Below, one piece after another: positions 1 through 9,907 of a stretch of 64,000 nt of DNA. Below the pieces are notes generated by a model. That model had not been told where the DNA came from. It saw only the letters and a list, made by a program, of their open reading frames with translations, and made no database searches. The stretch lies in NCBI GenBank assembly GCA_007693385.1, contig REDR01000048.1:1-64000 (forward strand), given 5' to 3'. The translations under genes were made by a program, and so were the position numbers. Position 1 is the stretch's first letter. Each line of letters starts with the position of its first letter. This DNA comes from Anaerolineaceae bacterium. GTDB lineage: Bacteria; Chloroflexota; Anaerolineae; Aggregatilineales; Phototrophicaceae.

Positions 1-79
1 TGAAGTCGCCCAGCCACTCGAAGAACGCCCGCCGCCATTCGTCCTGTAAGTTTATCTTCAGCGCTGAATCATTCGCCAT
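1..79 (-). CDS. N-terminal fragment of unknown gene, cut by window edge
   Basis: An open frame on the minus strand starts with ATG at 77-79 and stays open to base 1, giving 26 residues beginning MANDSALKINLQDEW. The peptide is charged and aromatic-rich (WRRAFFEWLG) and has no signal peptide or membrane segment. No strong Shine-Dalgarno precedes it, but a TATAAT box lies on the same strand about 85 bases upstream. The family cannot be named from so short a piece. The rest of the gene lies outside the window. Confidence 0.45.
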   Translation of the reverse strand, partial: MANDSALKINLQDEWRRAFFEWLGDF

Positions 80-163
80 AAGAATTTCGCATAGTCAATC
101 ACACAATACAGAACAGGAGTTCGCTATTTTTGTGCATCTAATGGTTCTTAGTTACACAAATAG

Positions 164-169
164 ATTATA
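164..169 (-). promoter_or_regulatory. Possible -10 box for the leftmost partial gene
   Basis: A perfect TATAAT reads on the minus strand here, in the only gene-free gap before the edge fragment. No convincing -35 hexamer lies at 16-18 bases, so the promoter call rests on the -10 box and its position. The predicted leader would be about 75 bases. Confidence 0.35.
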
Positions 170-247
170 CCATGCACGGAGGGATTCGATAAACGGGATG
201 CAACCAATCAACCCGACATTCACCGGATGAAATTCCGGCGCGATTTA

Positions 248-2377
248 TCACCGCGATTCTTCCGCGTTCAATGGCACGATGTCGAACCGCGCATACGCCG
301 CCGCCAACTGACGCGAATCCGCGCTACCGAATAACGCGGCGGGACTGTCGGCGCTGGTGTGCGTGATCGCCAGCAGTCGCCCCTCGTACAGATCGTCGCG
401 GCGAATGTCCACGCTGTACTCGCCCCAGTCATCCGCCGTGATGGTCAACGTCTGACCGGCGATGACCACTTCCCGCGCTCGCTCAAACGCCACCGCAGAG
501 AACGTCAAACGGTAGGCGGCGTCCGGCGCGAGATGCAAATACAGGTCGGCGTCCGCTTCCGCCCATCGCGCCGACCTGCCGCCGAATGACTCGGCGTAGT
601 GCCAGCCCGCGCCCAGATGCACCCAATCATCCGCCGCGCCGATGTCGATCATCGCGCTGACCGTGACCGGCGGGCAATCCAACGCGCTATGCCGCCACCA
701 GATCAACAGGCCGTCTTCGCTGATGCGTGGCTGGCAGAAATCGGGGTGCGCGTTCATCCAGCCCACCCAGCGCAGGATGCGTTCCGGCGGCATCCATTCC
801 AGATGCGCGAACACGTACCCCACCGGCCATTCATCCACGTAGGCGTCGAATTGCGCCTGTATCCGCGCCATCTCCTCCGGCGGGCGGTCATCGCCGTTGG
901 CTAGCCATGTGAACAACGGCGAGTCCGCGTAGTAGGCGAAATACGTGTACGGCATCCGCGCCAGAAAGCCATTGACCACGCGCTTTTGATGACGGATGGC
1001 GTAAATCTGCGTATGGTGGCCGCGCCCCATGCCCGTCCAGCCGTAATGCACCGCCAACGGCAGATCAAGCACCACATATTCGCGTGGATCGTCGCCGATT
1101 TCGTGGTGAATCGGGTAGTCGCGCAGTTCACGGGTGGGGAACGTCCGCAGGAGCGCGAGATCGGCGATCAGCACGAAGATCACCGCGACCAGCGCGACGC
1201 GCCCGACGATCTGCCAGCGCCGCACCAATGGCGACCAGAACAACACCGCGAACGTCACCGCGTTGAACAGTGCCGGAAAGACGAAGCGCTCCGGCGTGCG
1301 GAATTGTCCGCTTAGCGCGTCGTGTAGATAGCTATACGGCAGGCGGATGACCGTCTCGCCGATGACCACATCCGCGCCGAGCATCAAGAGCGTGGGCGGG
1401 ATGGTCGCCGCCAGCCACAACCACAAAGCCGCCCTACCCCGTCGCCATATCAACAGGCCGATGAGCGGGATGAAGAACAGCAGATACGGCACAGTCAGCC
1501 CCAGCCGCCGGATCATATCGGAGCGATCTCCGATCAACGCCGAAAGCGGGATCGCCCAGTCGCGGATGGTCTGCAAGCCTGCCGGAGGGAACAGAAACGG
1601 GTCGCCGGTGTCCGTCATGCCGACCTGCGGCAGAGGCCACACCAGCAGAGCCAGCGCCGCCATGATGCCTGCTGACGCGAATCCGGCGATCAATAGCGGC
1701 TGAATCCGGTGGCGATGCGTCCACAATGTCCATAAGCCATACGGCACGACGGTGAACGCCAGAAAAAGCGGCCATTGCAGATCGGTCAGCCAGCTCCCCC
1801 ACAGCGCCAACCCCAGCAAGATCACCGTCACCGCCCGCCGCTTTATCAAGCGCGGCGTCACCACTTCGCGCCACAAGCAGGCGATCAACGGCAACCACCA
1901 CAGCGCCACCAGATTGAAATGCATGGCGGAAGCGGAAACCTGCACATACGGCTGGAACGCATACAGCAGACCACCGGCGAACGCCAGCCCCGCGCTGGTC
2001 GTGTAGCCGCGCAACCACCACCACATCGCCCAGCCACTCAGCGCGAAACTCACCCATAGAATCAGGTTGGCGGTGGCGATCTGCCCGAAGACCGGCGCAG
2101 TCACCGCGTAAGCCGGAAACCAGAGCGGCGTCAGCGTGTGCAAGCTGAGGTTGTGCTGATGCGGATACAGTACATAGTCGGTCTGCCACAGCGATAGGCC
2201 GTTTTCCAGCGCGTAGCCCATCCACCAGTAATTCCAGATGAAATGCGAATAATCCGTGCCCGGTCCATCCGGCACGAAATTTCCGGCGCGTACCAGCAAA
2301 GCGCCCATCATCAGGAAGCTGAGGCCAGCATACGCCGCCAGCACCAGCAAAGCCAACCGCCCGCGATCTGACATCAT
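248..2377 (-). CDS. Multi-membrane protein, GT-C glycosyltransferase-like
   Basis: 709 residues. The N-terminal two thirds is a string of about ten to twelve hydrophobic segments with a short periplasmic-type first loop containing GPGTDYSHFIWNYWW, the layout of GT-C polyprenyl-phosphate-sugar transferases. The last 250 residues are soluble and end in a beta-rich domain (from about residue 580). No catalytic motif is certain, so transferase activity is an inference from topology and context. It is the third and last gene of a minus-strand run behind an NDP-sugar dehydrogenase and an NDP-sugar epimerase, which fits envelope polysaccharide or glycoprotein assembly. Two adjacent ATG codons sit just after a GGGGGG stretch, so the exact start is uncertain by one codon. 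Confidence 0.6.
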   Translation of the reverse strand: MMSDRGRLALLVLAAYAGLSFLMMGALLVRAGNFVPDGPGTDYSHFIWNYWWMGYALENGLSLWQTDYVLYPHQHNLSLHTLTPLWFPAYAVTAPVFGQIATANLILWVSFALSGWAMWWWLRGYTTSAGLAFAGGLLYAFQPYVQVSASAMHFNLVALWWLPLIACLWREVVTPRLIKRRAVTVILLGLALWGSWLTDLQWPLFLAFTVVPYGLWTLWTHRHRIQPLLIAGFASAGIMAALALLVWPLPQVGMTDTGDPFLFPPAGLQTIRDWAIPLSALIGDRSDMIRRLGLTVPYLLFFIPLIGLLIWRRGRAALWLWLAATIPPTLLMLGADVVIGETVIRLPYSYLHDALSGQFRTPERFVFPALFNAVTFAVLFWSPLVRRWQIVGRVALVAVIFVLIADLALLRTFPTRELRDYPIHHEIGDDPREYVVLDLPLAVHYGWTGMGRGHHTQIYAIRHQKRVVNGFLARMPYTYFAYYADSPLFTWLANGDDRPPEEMARIQAQFDAYVDEWPVGYVFAHLEWMPPERILRWVGWMNAHPDFCQPRISEDGLLIWWRHSALDCPPVTVSAMIDIGAADDWVHLGAGWHYAESFGGRSARWAEADADLYLHLAPDAAYRLTFSAVAFERAREVVIAGQTLTITADDWGEYSVDIRRDDLYEGRLLAITHTSADSPAALFGSADSRQLAAAYARFDIVPLNAEESR

Positions 2378-2420
2378 CCCCCCGTCAACACGCCGTCATC
2401 GTGCGAAAATTCGCCCGCGT

Positions 2421-3383
2421 TCATTTTGCCGCTTCGCGTTGTGCCTGATACCACGCGATGGTACGCGCCAGACCGGTGTCAAAATCGACAACCGGCGTGA
2501 AGTCCAGCAGATCGAGCGCCTTCTGCGTTCCGGCGCGAGAATGTAAAATGTCGCCTTTGCGCTCCGGCTCGAAGATCGGCTCGAAGCTGGTGTTCAGATG
2601 CGCGTTAATGCGCTCCACCAGATCGAGCAACGTGACGCGCCCGCCGGTGGCACAGTTGATCGTGTGGCCGCTAGCCGTTTGCGATTCCGCCGCTAGCAGG
2701 TTGCCGTGAATCACGTTGTCGATATAGGTGAAATCACGCGATTGGGTGCCGTCGCCGTAGATCGTCGGCGGGCGTCCGTCCAGCATGGTTGTGATGAACT
2801 TGGGGATCACGGCGGCATATTCCGATTGCGGGTCTTGCCGCGCCCCGAACACGTTGAAGTAACGCAGATTGACCGTCTCTAGCCCGTAGCTATCATAAAA
2901 CGCCTGCGCGTAATACTCCCCCGCCAGCTTCGCCACACCATACGGCGATTTCGGCGCGGGCAATAAATCCTCCGTCTTGTGTTCGGCCTCCGCATCGCCA
3001 TAAGCCGACGAAGAAGCGGCCTGCACCACCCGCCGCACGCCGCTATCACGGGCGGCGATTAGCACGTTCAGCGTGCCGGTCACACAATGATGATGCGTCT
3101 CTAGCGGGTCGGCCACGCTACGCGGCACGGACGGCAACGCCGCCTCATGAAACACCACATCCGCCCCCGCGAAGATCGGGCGCAGGGCGTCGAGATCGGT
3201 GATGCTGGTATGATATACCGTCAAATCAGCAGACAGCGCCGCCAGATGATCGAGATTACTCTGTTTGCCGGTCAGCATGTTATCGACCACGCGCACCGCA
3301 TGGCCGGATTTCAGCAGATGCTCGGCGATGTGCGAGCCGATGAAGCCCGCGCCGCCGGTGATGACATACGTCTTCTTCGTCAT
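2421..3383 (-). CDS. NAD-dependent NDP-sugar 4-epimerase (extended SDR, TviC/WbpP-like)
   Basis: 320 residues, usual length for extended SDR sugar epimerases. The N-terminal Rossmann motif TGGAGFIGSH binds NAD. The catalytic set is visible as SSSAYG followed by YGVAK (Tyr and Lys of the SDR triad). The stretch LRYFNVFGARQDP and the late TYIDNV are standard for UDP-hexose 4-epimerases. It likely interconverts UDP-GlcNAc/GalNAc type sugars or their uronic acids in the cytoplasm. It lies 18 bases after the NDP-sugar 6-dehydrogenase, repeating the TviB-TviC (WbpA-WbpP) pairing known from Vi antigen and O-antigen loci. The start has a good GGGGAAA ribosome site. The exact sugar cannot be read from the sequence. 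Confidence 0.85.
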   Translation of the reverse strand: MTKKTYVITGGAGFIGSHIAEHLLKSGHAVRVVDNMLTGKQSNLDHLAALSADLTVYHTSITDLDALRPIFAGADVVFHEAALPSVPRSVADPLETHHHCVTGTLNVLIAARDSGVRRVVQAASSSAYGDAEAEHKTEDLLPAPKSPYGVAKLAGEYYAQAFYDSYGLETVNLRYFNVFGARQDPQSEYAAVIPKFITTMLDGRPPTIYGDGTQSRDFTYIDNVIHGNLLAAESQTASGHTINCATGGRVTLLDLVERINAHLNTSFEPIFEPERKGDILHSRAGTQKALDLLDFTPVVDFDTGLARTIAWYQAQREAAK

Positions 3384-3401
3384 GTTGTTTCCCCTACCCT
3401 A

Positions 3402-4718
3402 CTACAGCCACACGCGCCGCGCCGCGCCGTCGATGCCGCTAGTGGCGTGCCGTGTATCGACGATCAACGCGCTATGATCGACCACTTCCTGCCAGTCATA
3501 CGACGTGTGATCGGTGACGATCACCACGCAATCCGCCGATTCCAGCAGATCGCGGGAGTATGTCGCGCTCTGCATGTTCTCGTAGCCGACATCATCCAGC
3601 CGGATGTGGGGCACGAACGGATCATGATAGACGACATCGCCGCCCTTTTGCCGCAATAGCTCGATGATGTCCAGCGCCGGACTCTCGCGCACGTCGTCAA
3701 TATCGCGCTTGTACGCCACGCCCAGCACGACGATCTTCGCGCCGCGCACCGCTTTCGTATCATCGTTCAGCGCGTTCATCACCTTATCGACCACATAAAG
3801 CGGCATCTCGGTGTTGATCTCGCTGGCGAGTTCGATGAAGCGGGCGTTATAATTCAGCGTCTTCAGCTTCCAGCTCAGATAATGCGGGTCAACCGGAATA
3901 CAATGCCCGCCTAATCCCGGGCCGGGATAGAATGGCATGAAGCCGAATGGCTTGGTGGCCGCCGCGTGGATCACCTCCCACGCATCGACGCCGAGCCGGT
4001 CACACATCAGCGCCACCTCATTGACCAGCCCGATATTGACGGCGCGGAAAGTATTTTCTAGCAGTTTGGTCATCTCCGCCGTGGTCGGGGACGATACGCG
4101 CACCACTTCATTGACGGCGTGCCCGTACAGCGCGGCGGCGACTTCGGCGCAATGCGGCGTGATGCCGCCGACCACTTTCGGCGTATTGTGTACGGTGAAT
4201 TGCTTGTTGCCCGGGTCGATGCGCTCCGGCGAAAACGCGATGAACACCGACTCGCCGGGCGTCAGGCCGCGCTCCTCGATGCGCGGCGCGATGATCTCCT
4301 CTGTGGTGCCGGGATACGTCGTGCTTTCCAGAATAATCAGCATCCCTTCGCGGACGTGACCGGCGACGGAATCAATCGCGCTGATGACATAAGACATATC
4401 CGGGTCTTTGGTCTTGCGGAGCGGTGTCGGCACGCAGATATTGACGGTATCGGCTTCACGCAGGGCGGCATAATCCGTTGTGGCACGTAACAGCCCGTCG
4501 GCGACCAATGGCGCTAATTCCGCCGTCGGGATGTCGGGGATGTAGCTCTCGCCCTTGTTGATGGCTTCTGCTTTGCGGGCGTCTACGTCAATGCCGATGA
4601 CGTGAAAGCCCTGCTTGGCGAATTCAACCGCAAGCGGCAAACCGACATAGCCCAGCCCGATGATCGCTAGTTTGGCGGTTTTCGCCGCGATTTTGTCCAA
4701 TAATGCTTGTTTGTGCAT
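3402..4718 (-). CDS. NDP-sugar 6-dehydrogenase (UDP-GlcNAc 6-dehydrogenase type, WbpA/TviB-like)
   Basis: 438 residues from the chosen start. The Rossmann motif IGLGYVGLP follows at once, ICVPTPL marks the end of the NAD domain, and the catalytic cysteine lies in GLGGHCIPVDP, the form usual in UDP-GlcNAc/ManNAc 6-dehydrogenases. The C-terminal UDP-binding domain carries YKRDIDDVRESPAL. It would oxidise an NDP-sugar twice at C6 to the uronic acid using two NAD+. The ATG at 4716-4718 is preferred over a longer frame because GGGGAAGG stands eight bases before it and homology begins there. It leads the polysaccharide run with the epimerase and the membrane protein. Confidence 0.88.
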   Translation of the reverse strand: MHKQALLDKIAAKTAKLAIIGLGYVGLPLAVEFAKQGFHVIGIDVDARKAEAINKGESYIPDIPTAELAPLVADGLLRATTDYAALREADTVNICVPTPLRKTKDPDMSYVISAIDSVAGHVREGMLIILESTTYPGTTEEIIAPRIEERGLTPGESVFIAFSPERIDPGNKQFTVHNTPKVVGGITPHCAEVAAALYGHAVNEVVRVSSPTTAEMTKLLENTFRAVNIGLVNEVALMCDRLGVDAWEVIHAAATKPFGFMPFYPGPGLGGHCIPVDPHYLSWKLKTLNYNARFIELASEINTEMPLYVVDKVMNALNDDTKAVRGAKIVVLGVAYKRDIDDVRESPALDIIELLRQKGGDVVYHDPFVPHIRLDDVGYENMQSATYSRDLLESADCVVIVTDHTSYDWQEVVDHSALIVDTRHATSGIDGAARRVWL

Positions 4719-4811
4719 CACAACCTTCCCCAATGTAATAGAGACTAACAGGCGAATTATGACACACAACGCATTAAAATTTAATGGTGGCGCGACGCGA
4801 TGCGCCAATGT

Positions 4812-5696
4812 CTACCGCAGACCGCTAGCCGCGAAGCTCTCAATAAAGCGGCGCTGGAAGATCATGAACAACACCACAAGCGGGAAGATCACCAGCATCG
4901 TACCGGCCATCAGATTGCCCCACTGCGCCCCCGCTTCCGTCGCGGAATAAAGCTGATTCAAGCCGACGGTCAACGGGCGGCCTTCTTCCGGATTGCGCGT
5001 GACGATCAACGGCCACAGCAATTCATTCCAGCGTGCGCTGACCATCACCAGCGCGAACGCGGTATATGTCGGGATGGATAGCGGCACGTACACATGGCGG
5101 ATGACCTGTAGCACGTTCGCGCCGTCCATGCGGGCGGCTTCTTCCAGATCACGCGGGATTTCGCGGAATGTCTGGCGCATCAGCAACACGCCAAACGCCG
5201 ACCCCCAATACGGCATCATCAGCGCCCAGCGCGTGTTAAACACGCCTAGCTCGCGGATGGTCTGTACGTTCTGCACGATCAAGATTCCCGTCGGGATCAT
5301 CAACTGTAGCAGGATGATATACAGCAGTAACGTGCGTCCCGGGAACTTCAGGCGGGCGAAGGCATAACCGGCCATCGTGATCGTCACCAGTTGCACCGAT
5401 AGCACGCCGACCACCACGATGACGCTGGTCAGGAAGTGCCATTCCCACGGCGCGGTATTCCATGCGCGTTCAAAGTTCGCCAGCGTCAGATGACTGCCAA
5501 AGAAGATATTGCCCGTCGAAATCGGCTCGCGCTGGGGACGCAGAGCGACAGCAATCGCCATGATGAACGGGAACAGCCACAGCATAGACATGACGACGGT
5601 CAACACATCCGCCGCCACGCTCCAACGGTTGCGGCTACCCACCGAGCGCGGCGTCATCTCGACTTCGACGCGGCGACGTGTGCCGATTTTATTCAT
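4812..5696 (-). CDS. Sugar/G3P ABC transporter permease, MalG/UgpE type
   Basis: 294 residues with six predicted membrane segments. The EAA loop that docks on the ATPase is visible as EEAARMDGANVLQVIRHVYVP. It would form the inner-membrane channel with the upstream permease, fed by the UgpB-like binding protein. The start is the ATG at 5694-5696, preceded by GAGGGGAGAAG; it overlaps the end of the upstream permease by eight bases, so the two are translationally coupled. The substrate is inferred from the binding protein and nearby glpK/glpD. No ATPase gene lies in this cluster, so a shared UgpC/MsmX-type ATPase elsewhere is presumed. Confidence 0.85.
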   Translation of the reverse strand: MNKIGTRRRVEVEMTPRSVGSRNRWSVAADVLTVVMSMLWLFPFIMAIAVALRPQREPISTGNIFFGSHLTLANFERAWNTAPWEWHFLTSVIVVVGVLSVQLVTITMAGYAFARLKFPGRTLLLYIILLQLMIPTGILIVQNVQTIRELGVFNTRWALMMPYWGSAFGVLLMRQTFREIPRDLEEAARMDGANVLQVIRHVYVPLSIPTYTAFALVMVSARWNELLWPLIVTRNPEEGRPLTVGLNQLYSATEAGAQWGNLMAGTMLVIFPLVVLFMIFQRRFIESFAASGLR

Positions 5697-6663
5697 CTTC
5701 GCTTCTCCCCTCAAACACGATGAAATTGCTGACAGTGAACACCAGCAGTAGGCCAATCAGGATAACCGTCATCGCGTTGACGTACCCCATATTGCTACTG
5801 GAGCCGAGATTCTGGAAGATGAAGTACAGCAACAAATTCCCGCGATCCGCCGGTTGTCCGCGATTCAGCGCTTCCAGTTGTTCCACCGTCTGGAAGGCAT
5901 ACGTCGAGGAGACAATAACCAGAAATAGCGACGTGCGGCGCAAAAGCGGCAACGTCAAATAATACAGCGTGGTGAAGTAACCGCCGCCGTCTAGCTCCGC
6001 CGCTTCGTAGATGTCACGCGGCGTATTCTGCAACGCGGCCAGATAGAAGATCATGAAGAAGCCGGTTTGCTTCCAGATGTTGACCAGCACCAGCGAGAAG
6101 ATGACCAGTTGCGGATTGCCCAGCCAATCCTGCCCGGATATGCCGAACGCCCCCAGCACGGTATTGATGACTCCCGTCGTGTTGGCGAACATGAACGCCC
6201 AGATATTGGCCGCGCCGATCAATGGCAGAAGCACAGTATAGAAGAAGCCGAATCGCCACAGACCTAACCCCCGCATAGGTCGGTTAATCAGCAAGGCGAA
6301 GCCCAGCGCCAACGGCAAGCCGACGACCACCGTCGCCGTCGTGAAGAAGATGGTATTGGTCAGCACACGCGGGAAGCGCCTGCCGAGAAAATGCGTGGAG
6401 TCAAACAGCGCGGTGTAGTTATCAACGCCGACGAATGTCGGTTCGCCCGGCACGCGCCGTCCGGCATCGTCACGGGTGGCGCGTCCCGGCTCGTGCATAC
6501 TGGCCTGTATTGTCTGCGTCACCGGCCATATCGTGAACGTGAATACAAGTATCAGCGTCGGGGCGATCAGCAAATAAGGGACGAGGCGCTGTAAAAGCGG
6601 CTTACTCATCGGCACAACCACCGTTTCCGGCTTTGCGTCACTGGCGATCTCGGATGTATCCAT
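5689..6663 (-). CDS. Sugar/G3P ABC transporter permease, MalF/UgpA type
   Basis: 324 residues, six membrane segments after a roughly 25-residue cytoplasmic tail. The EAA motif reads IYEAAELDGGGYFTTLYYLT in the second half. It is the partner of the following permease, which it overlaps by eight bases, and follows the binding-protein gene by 170 bases. An ATG at 6661-6663 and an in-frame GTG two codons upstream are both possible starts; neither has a strong ribosome site. Family assignment is firm; glycerol-3-phosphate or a related glycerol compound as substrate is an inference from neighbours. Confidence 0.85.
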   Translation of the reverse strand: MDTSEIASDAKPETVVVPMSKPLLQRLVPYLLIAPTLILVFTFTIWPVTQTIQASMHEPGRATRDDAGRRVPGEPTFVGVDNYTALFDSTHFLGRRFPRVLTNTIFFTTATVVVGLPLALGFALLINRPMRGLGLWRFGFFYTVLLPLIGAANIWAFMFANTTGVINTVLGAFGISGQDWLGNPQLVIFSLVLVNIWKQTGFFMIFYLAALQNTPRDIYEAAELDGGGYFTTLYYLTLPLLRRTSLFLVIVSSTYAFQTVEQLEALNRGQPADRGNLLLYFIFQNLGSSSNMGYVNAMTVILIGLLLVFTVSNFIVFEGRSEDE

Positions 6664-6772
6664 AGGCACACTAAACTTTCATGATGCAGACGAATTCAGA
6701 AGACAAACTTCTCGTCACGTTTTTGAAAAATGGTTTTTCCTTCGGAAAGCGCCAAAAACTCTTTGATGATTT

Positions 6773-6802
6773 GTAGAGGCGTAGCACGCCACGCCCCTAC
6801 AG
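6773..6802. repeat. Dispersed palindromic hairpin, copy 1
   Basis: Imperfect palindrome between the UgpB-like and permease genes: left arm TGTAGAGGCGTAGC, right arm GCCACGCCCCTACA, with A/G and A/G exchanges that leave two unpaired positions. It belongs to the GGGCG..CGCCCCTACA family found at several other intergenic sites in this window. Lying inside an operon after the binding-protein gene, it could protect the upstream message or partly terminate transcription. Confidence 0.65.
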
Positions 6803-6832
6803 CTAACGATTAACGATGAAACAGACCGCCGC

Positions 6833-8155
6833 CTAGTTGAATTCTTCCAGCAAGCCGTCGATCTGCGCCTGTGCATTCTCCAACACGCTGGCCGCTTCGT
6901 CCAGCGATACCGAGCCGGAGATGACGTTGCTCAACTCGAAGTTGATGATGTTCTGGATTTCCACCGAGCGATACGCGGTGAATTCCTCATACGCGAAGTC
7001 CAGTTGATCGCGGGCGACAGCGTACTGCGGGAATTCTTCGGTCAAGCTCAGCAGTGGCTCGATTTCCCATGAGCTGATGCGCGAAGCGATGTAGCCGGTG
7101 GCCGCGCCCCAGTCCGATTGAATTTCCGCAGAGGACAGGAACACAACCCAGTCCCACGCCGCCTGCAATTCAGCTTCGGATTTACTGCCATCATCGAAGA
7201 TGTACAGGTTACCGCCGCCGGTGGGCGAACCGTAGCCGGTGCCATCTTCACCCGCCGGGCCGCTGGGCAAGAACGAGAGACCTACTTCAAAGTCGGCGCT
7301 TTGCAGGATGTTGGTCAGCGAGCCGATGGTGTGGTAGATCATGGCCGCCTGACCAGCGACGAACGCCGACGGGGTTTCACCCCACGCGCTACCGCCCATC
7401 GGACCGACGCCAAAGCCGCCATCCTCAACCGACATACCGATGCGCGTCAGGAATTCCAGCGCTTCCAGCGTTTCCGGTGCGTTGAATGTCACTTGCGTCG
7501 GGTCGCCATCGGTCAACGGTGCGCCGTAAGCGTTGGCGAAGCTCTGGAACATCCAGATCGGGAAGTTTCCGGCTACCGGAATTTGCAGGCCGTCGCGGTC
7601 AGACGTGTGGAGCGCTTGCGCGGCGGCGATCAACTCTTCGTTGTTGGTTGGAACTTCAATGCCCTCTTCCGCGAACAGATCGGCGTTGTAGAACATGATC
7701 GGCGTGCTACGCTGGAACGAAACCGACCACACATTACCCGCCGGATCAATGCTGTTCGCCCAGAACGCCGGGAAGAAGTCATCGAACCACGCTTCGCCGT
7801 CTTCCATCTCATCAATGAAGCTATTCAACGGGATGATGTAGCTATCATCAATGAAGGTGTACATATCGGTAGCCAGCATAATCGCCACATCGACGAGCGG
7901 GCTATCGCCTTCGGCTAAAATGGTGTCGCGGGTTTGCGTGTAGGTGCCGGTGTATACCGGATTGATCGTCACGCCCGGGTTCTCCGCTTCAAATTGCGCG
8001 GCATAGTCCGCGAAGATGCCCGGCAGGTCGCCTTCAACCGCCGAAGCCCAATAGAAATTAATCACGACGTCGTCATCCTGTGACATCGTAGCCGGGACGA
8101 CAGCCAACAGCGCCGCCACGATGCCCAATGCGATCAAACGCACGATATAACGCAT
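6833..8155 (-). CDS. ABC transporter substrate-binding protein, UgpB-like
   Basis: 440 residues with a Sec signal peptide (about the first 25 residues, ending near VVPATMS-QDD; no lipobox cysteine). The mature protein has the two-lobed family 1 layout. FYWASAVEGDLPG near the start, NPVYTGTYTQ, and SFQRSTPIMFYNADLFAEEG correspond by eye to the E. coli UgpB motifs around WHSMEGE, PVYKGNYEQ and SSTPVLYYNKDAF, so a glycerol-3-phosphate-type ligand is plausible. Support comes from glpK lying 126 bases upstream on the same strand and glpD next to it. AGGAG sits just before the ATG. An alternative is a general sugar binder; the ligand residues were not aligned. Confidence 0.8.
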   Translation of the reverse strand: MRYIVRLIALGIVAALLAVVPATMSQDDDVVINFYWASAVEGDLPGIFADYAAQFEAENPGVTINPVYTGTYTQTRDTILAEGDSPLVDVAIMLATDMYTFIDDSYIIPLNSFIDEMEDGEAWFDDFFPAFWANSIDPAGNVWSVSFQRSTPIMFYNADLFAEEGIEVPTNNEELIAAAQALHTSDRDGLQIPVAGNFPIWMFQSFANAYGAPLTDGDPTQVTFNAPETLEALEFLTRIGMSVEDGGFGVGPMGGSAWGETPSAFVAGQAAMIYHTIGSLTNILQSADFEVGLSFLPSGPAGEDGTGYGSPTGGGNLYIFDDGSKSEAELQAAWDWVVFLSSAEIQSDWGAATGYIASRISSWEIEPLLSLTEEFPQYAVARDQLDFAYEEFTAYRSVEIQNIINFELSNVISGSVSLDEAASVLENAQAQIDGLLEEFN

Positions 8156-8281
8156 AGTTCAACACTCCTTCAATAGACTTGCTTAAAAAATATTCTGCAC
8201 GGGTGATTAGAACACATCCCCCGCAACATCGCTTCAAACTGTTTTTAAGATCATGTTAAATATACCGTAATCCAACCATTA

Positions 8282-9796
8282 TCACGAATTTTCCACCCAA
8301 TCGAACGTGCGACGCACAGCGCGTTTCCAATCGTAATACAGCGCCTCACGCTCGTCGGCGCTCATCTGCGGACTCCAGCGCTTGGATACCTGCCAGTTAT
8401 TACGCAGTTCGTCTTCGTTCTGCCAGAAGCCCACCGACAGACCGGCGGCATACGCCGCGCCCAGCGCCGTCGTCTCCGATACCACCGGACGCACCACCGG
8501 CACGCCCAGAATATCCGCCTGAAATTGCATCAGCAATTCGTTGTACACCATGCCGCCATCGACTTTGAGCGCGGTCAACTCCACGCCGGAGTCGCTGTTC
8601 ATGGCGTCGGCGACTTCGCGTGTCTGGTAGGCGGTGGCTTCCAGTACAGCGCGGGCCAGATGGCCTTTGTTGACGTAGCGCGTCAGCCCGACGATCACCC
8701 CCCGCGCATCGCCGCGCCAGTACGGGGCGAACAGGCCAGAAAACGCGGGCACAAAGTAGATGCCGCCGTTATCGTTGACCGTCTGCGCCAGCTTCTCGAT
8801 GTCGGGCGCGGAGTCGATCATGTCCAGATTGTCGCGTATCCATTGCACCAGCGAGCCGGTCACCGCGATAGAGCCTTCCAGCGCGTACACGGCGGGCTTA
8901 TCGCCGATCTTGTAGTTGACGGTGGTCAGCAGGCCGTTCTTCGACTGCACGATCTCCGTGCCGGTATTCAGCAACATGAAGTTACCGGTGCCGTATGTGT
9001 TCTTGGCCTCCCCTACCCCGTAGCACGTCTGACCGAACACCGCCGCCTGTTGATCGCCCAGCACGCCGGTGATCGCCACGCCATCGACGGCGGTATCGGC
9101 GCGAATAACGCCGAAATCCTCCGCAGAGCCGGAGGCGACGATCTCCGGCAAGGCCGCTTTCGGGATGTCCAGCGCGGCCAGAATGTCGTCGTCCCAGTCC
9201 AGCGTTTGCAGGTTCATCAACAGCGTTCGGCTGGCGTTGGTCACGTCGGTGACGTGCCGCCCGCCGTTCGCCCCGCCGGTCAAATTCCAGATCACCCAGC
9301 TATCAATCGTGCCGAAAAGCGCGTCGCCCTTCTCCGCGTCGGCGCGTAGCCCGTCCCAGTTTTCCAGCATCCAGATCATCTTCGTGCCGGAAAAATACGT
9401 CGAGATCGGCAAGCCGCACTTTTCGCGGAAGCGATCCGCGCCGCCTTCCGCCGATAACCGGTTCACGATGTCGCCGGTGCGCGTGTCCTGCCACACAATC
9501 GCCTTGCCGTATGGCCTGCCGGTCTTCTTGTTCCACGCGACGGTGGTTTCGCGCTGGTTGGTGATGCCGATGGCGGCCAGACTGTCCGCCTTCGCGCCCA
9601 GACTTTTCATGGTGGCGTCGATCACCTGCCGCGTGCGCCGGATGATTTCGTCCGCGTCATGCTCCACCCAACCGGCACGCGGGAAGATTTGCTCGTGTTC
9701 AAGCTGGTGCATGGCGACCACGTTCCCCGAATGGTCAAAGATCATGAAGCGCGTGCTAGTCGTGCCCTGATCGATAGCGCCGATATATTGGCTCAT
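8282..9796 (-). CDS. glpK: Glycerol kinase
   Basis: 504 residues, the normal size. The phosphate-1 motif [17 protein letters not shown] opens the protein. Q/R-rich [12 protein letters not shown], the FGKI-equivalent [29 protein letters not shown] and [20 protein letters not shown] are all diagnostic of FGGY glycerol kinases. It phosphorylates glycerol to sn-glycerol-3-phosphate with ATP in the cytoplasm. GAAGGAGTAATTTTG precedes the ATG at 9794-9796. It is divergent from glpD across a 305-base gap and co-directional with the UgpB-like importer, so uptake, phosphorylation and oxidation of glycerol are encoded together. Confidence 0.97.
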   Translation of the reverse strand: MSQYIGAIDQGTTSTRFMIFDHSGNVVAMHQLEHEQIFPRAGWVEHDADEIIRRTRQVIDATMKSLGAKADSLAAIGITNQRETTVAWNKKTGRPYGKAIVWQDTRTGDIVNRLSAEGGADRFREKCGLPISTYFSGTKMIWMLENWDGLRADAEKGDALFGTIDSWVIWNLTGGANGGRHVTDVTNASRTLLMNLQTLDWDDDILAALDIPKAALPEIVASGSAEDFGVIRADTAVDGVAITGVLGDQQAAVFGQTCYGVGEAKNTYGTGNFMLLNTGTEIVQSKNGLLTTVNYKIGDKPAVYALEGSIAVTGSLVQWIRDNLDMIDSAPDIEKLAQTVNDNGGIYFVPAFSGLFAPYWRGDARGVIVGLTRYVNKGHLARAVLEATAYQTREVADAMNSDSGVELTALKVDGGMVYNELLMQFQADILGVPVVRPVVSETTALGAAYAAGLSVGFWQNEDELRNNWQVSKRWSPQMSADEREALYYDWKRAVRRTFDWVENS

Positions 9797-9907
9797 CAAA
9801 ATTACTCCTTCGTCTAAGTGTCATTAAATTACAATATCTCGCCCACACGGGCGATGATCTTTCGTCAATACTATGAACATACCACATCCCCGCGCCCAAT
9901 ACATGCA

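Noticed and set aside
1434-2225. 263-residue frame inside the membrane-protein gene on the same strand
   Set aside because: Shadow frame produced by GC-rich codon use; no ribosome site or domain.
7118-7918. 266-residue plus-strand frame antisense to the UgpB-like gene
   Set aside because: Arg/Gly/Val-rich shadow of a well-supported coding sequence.
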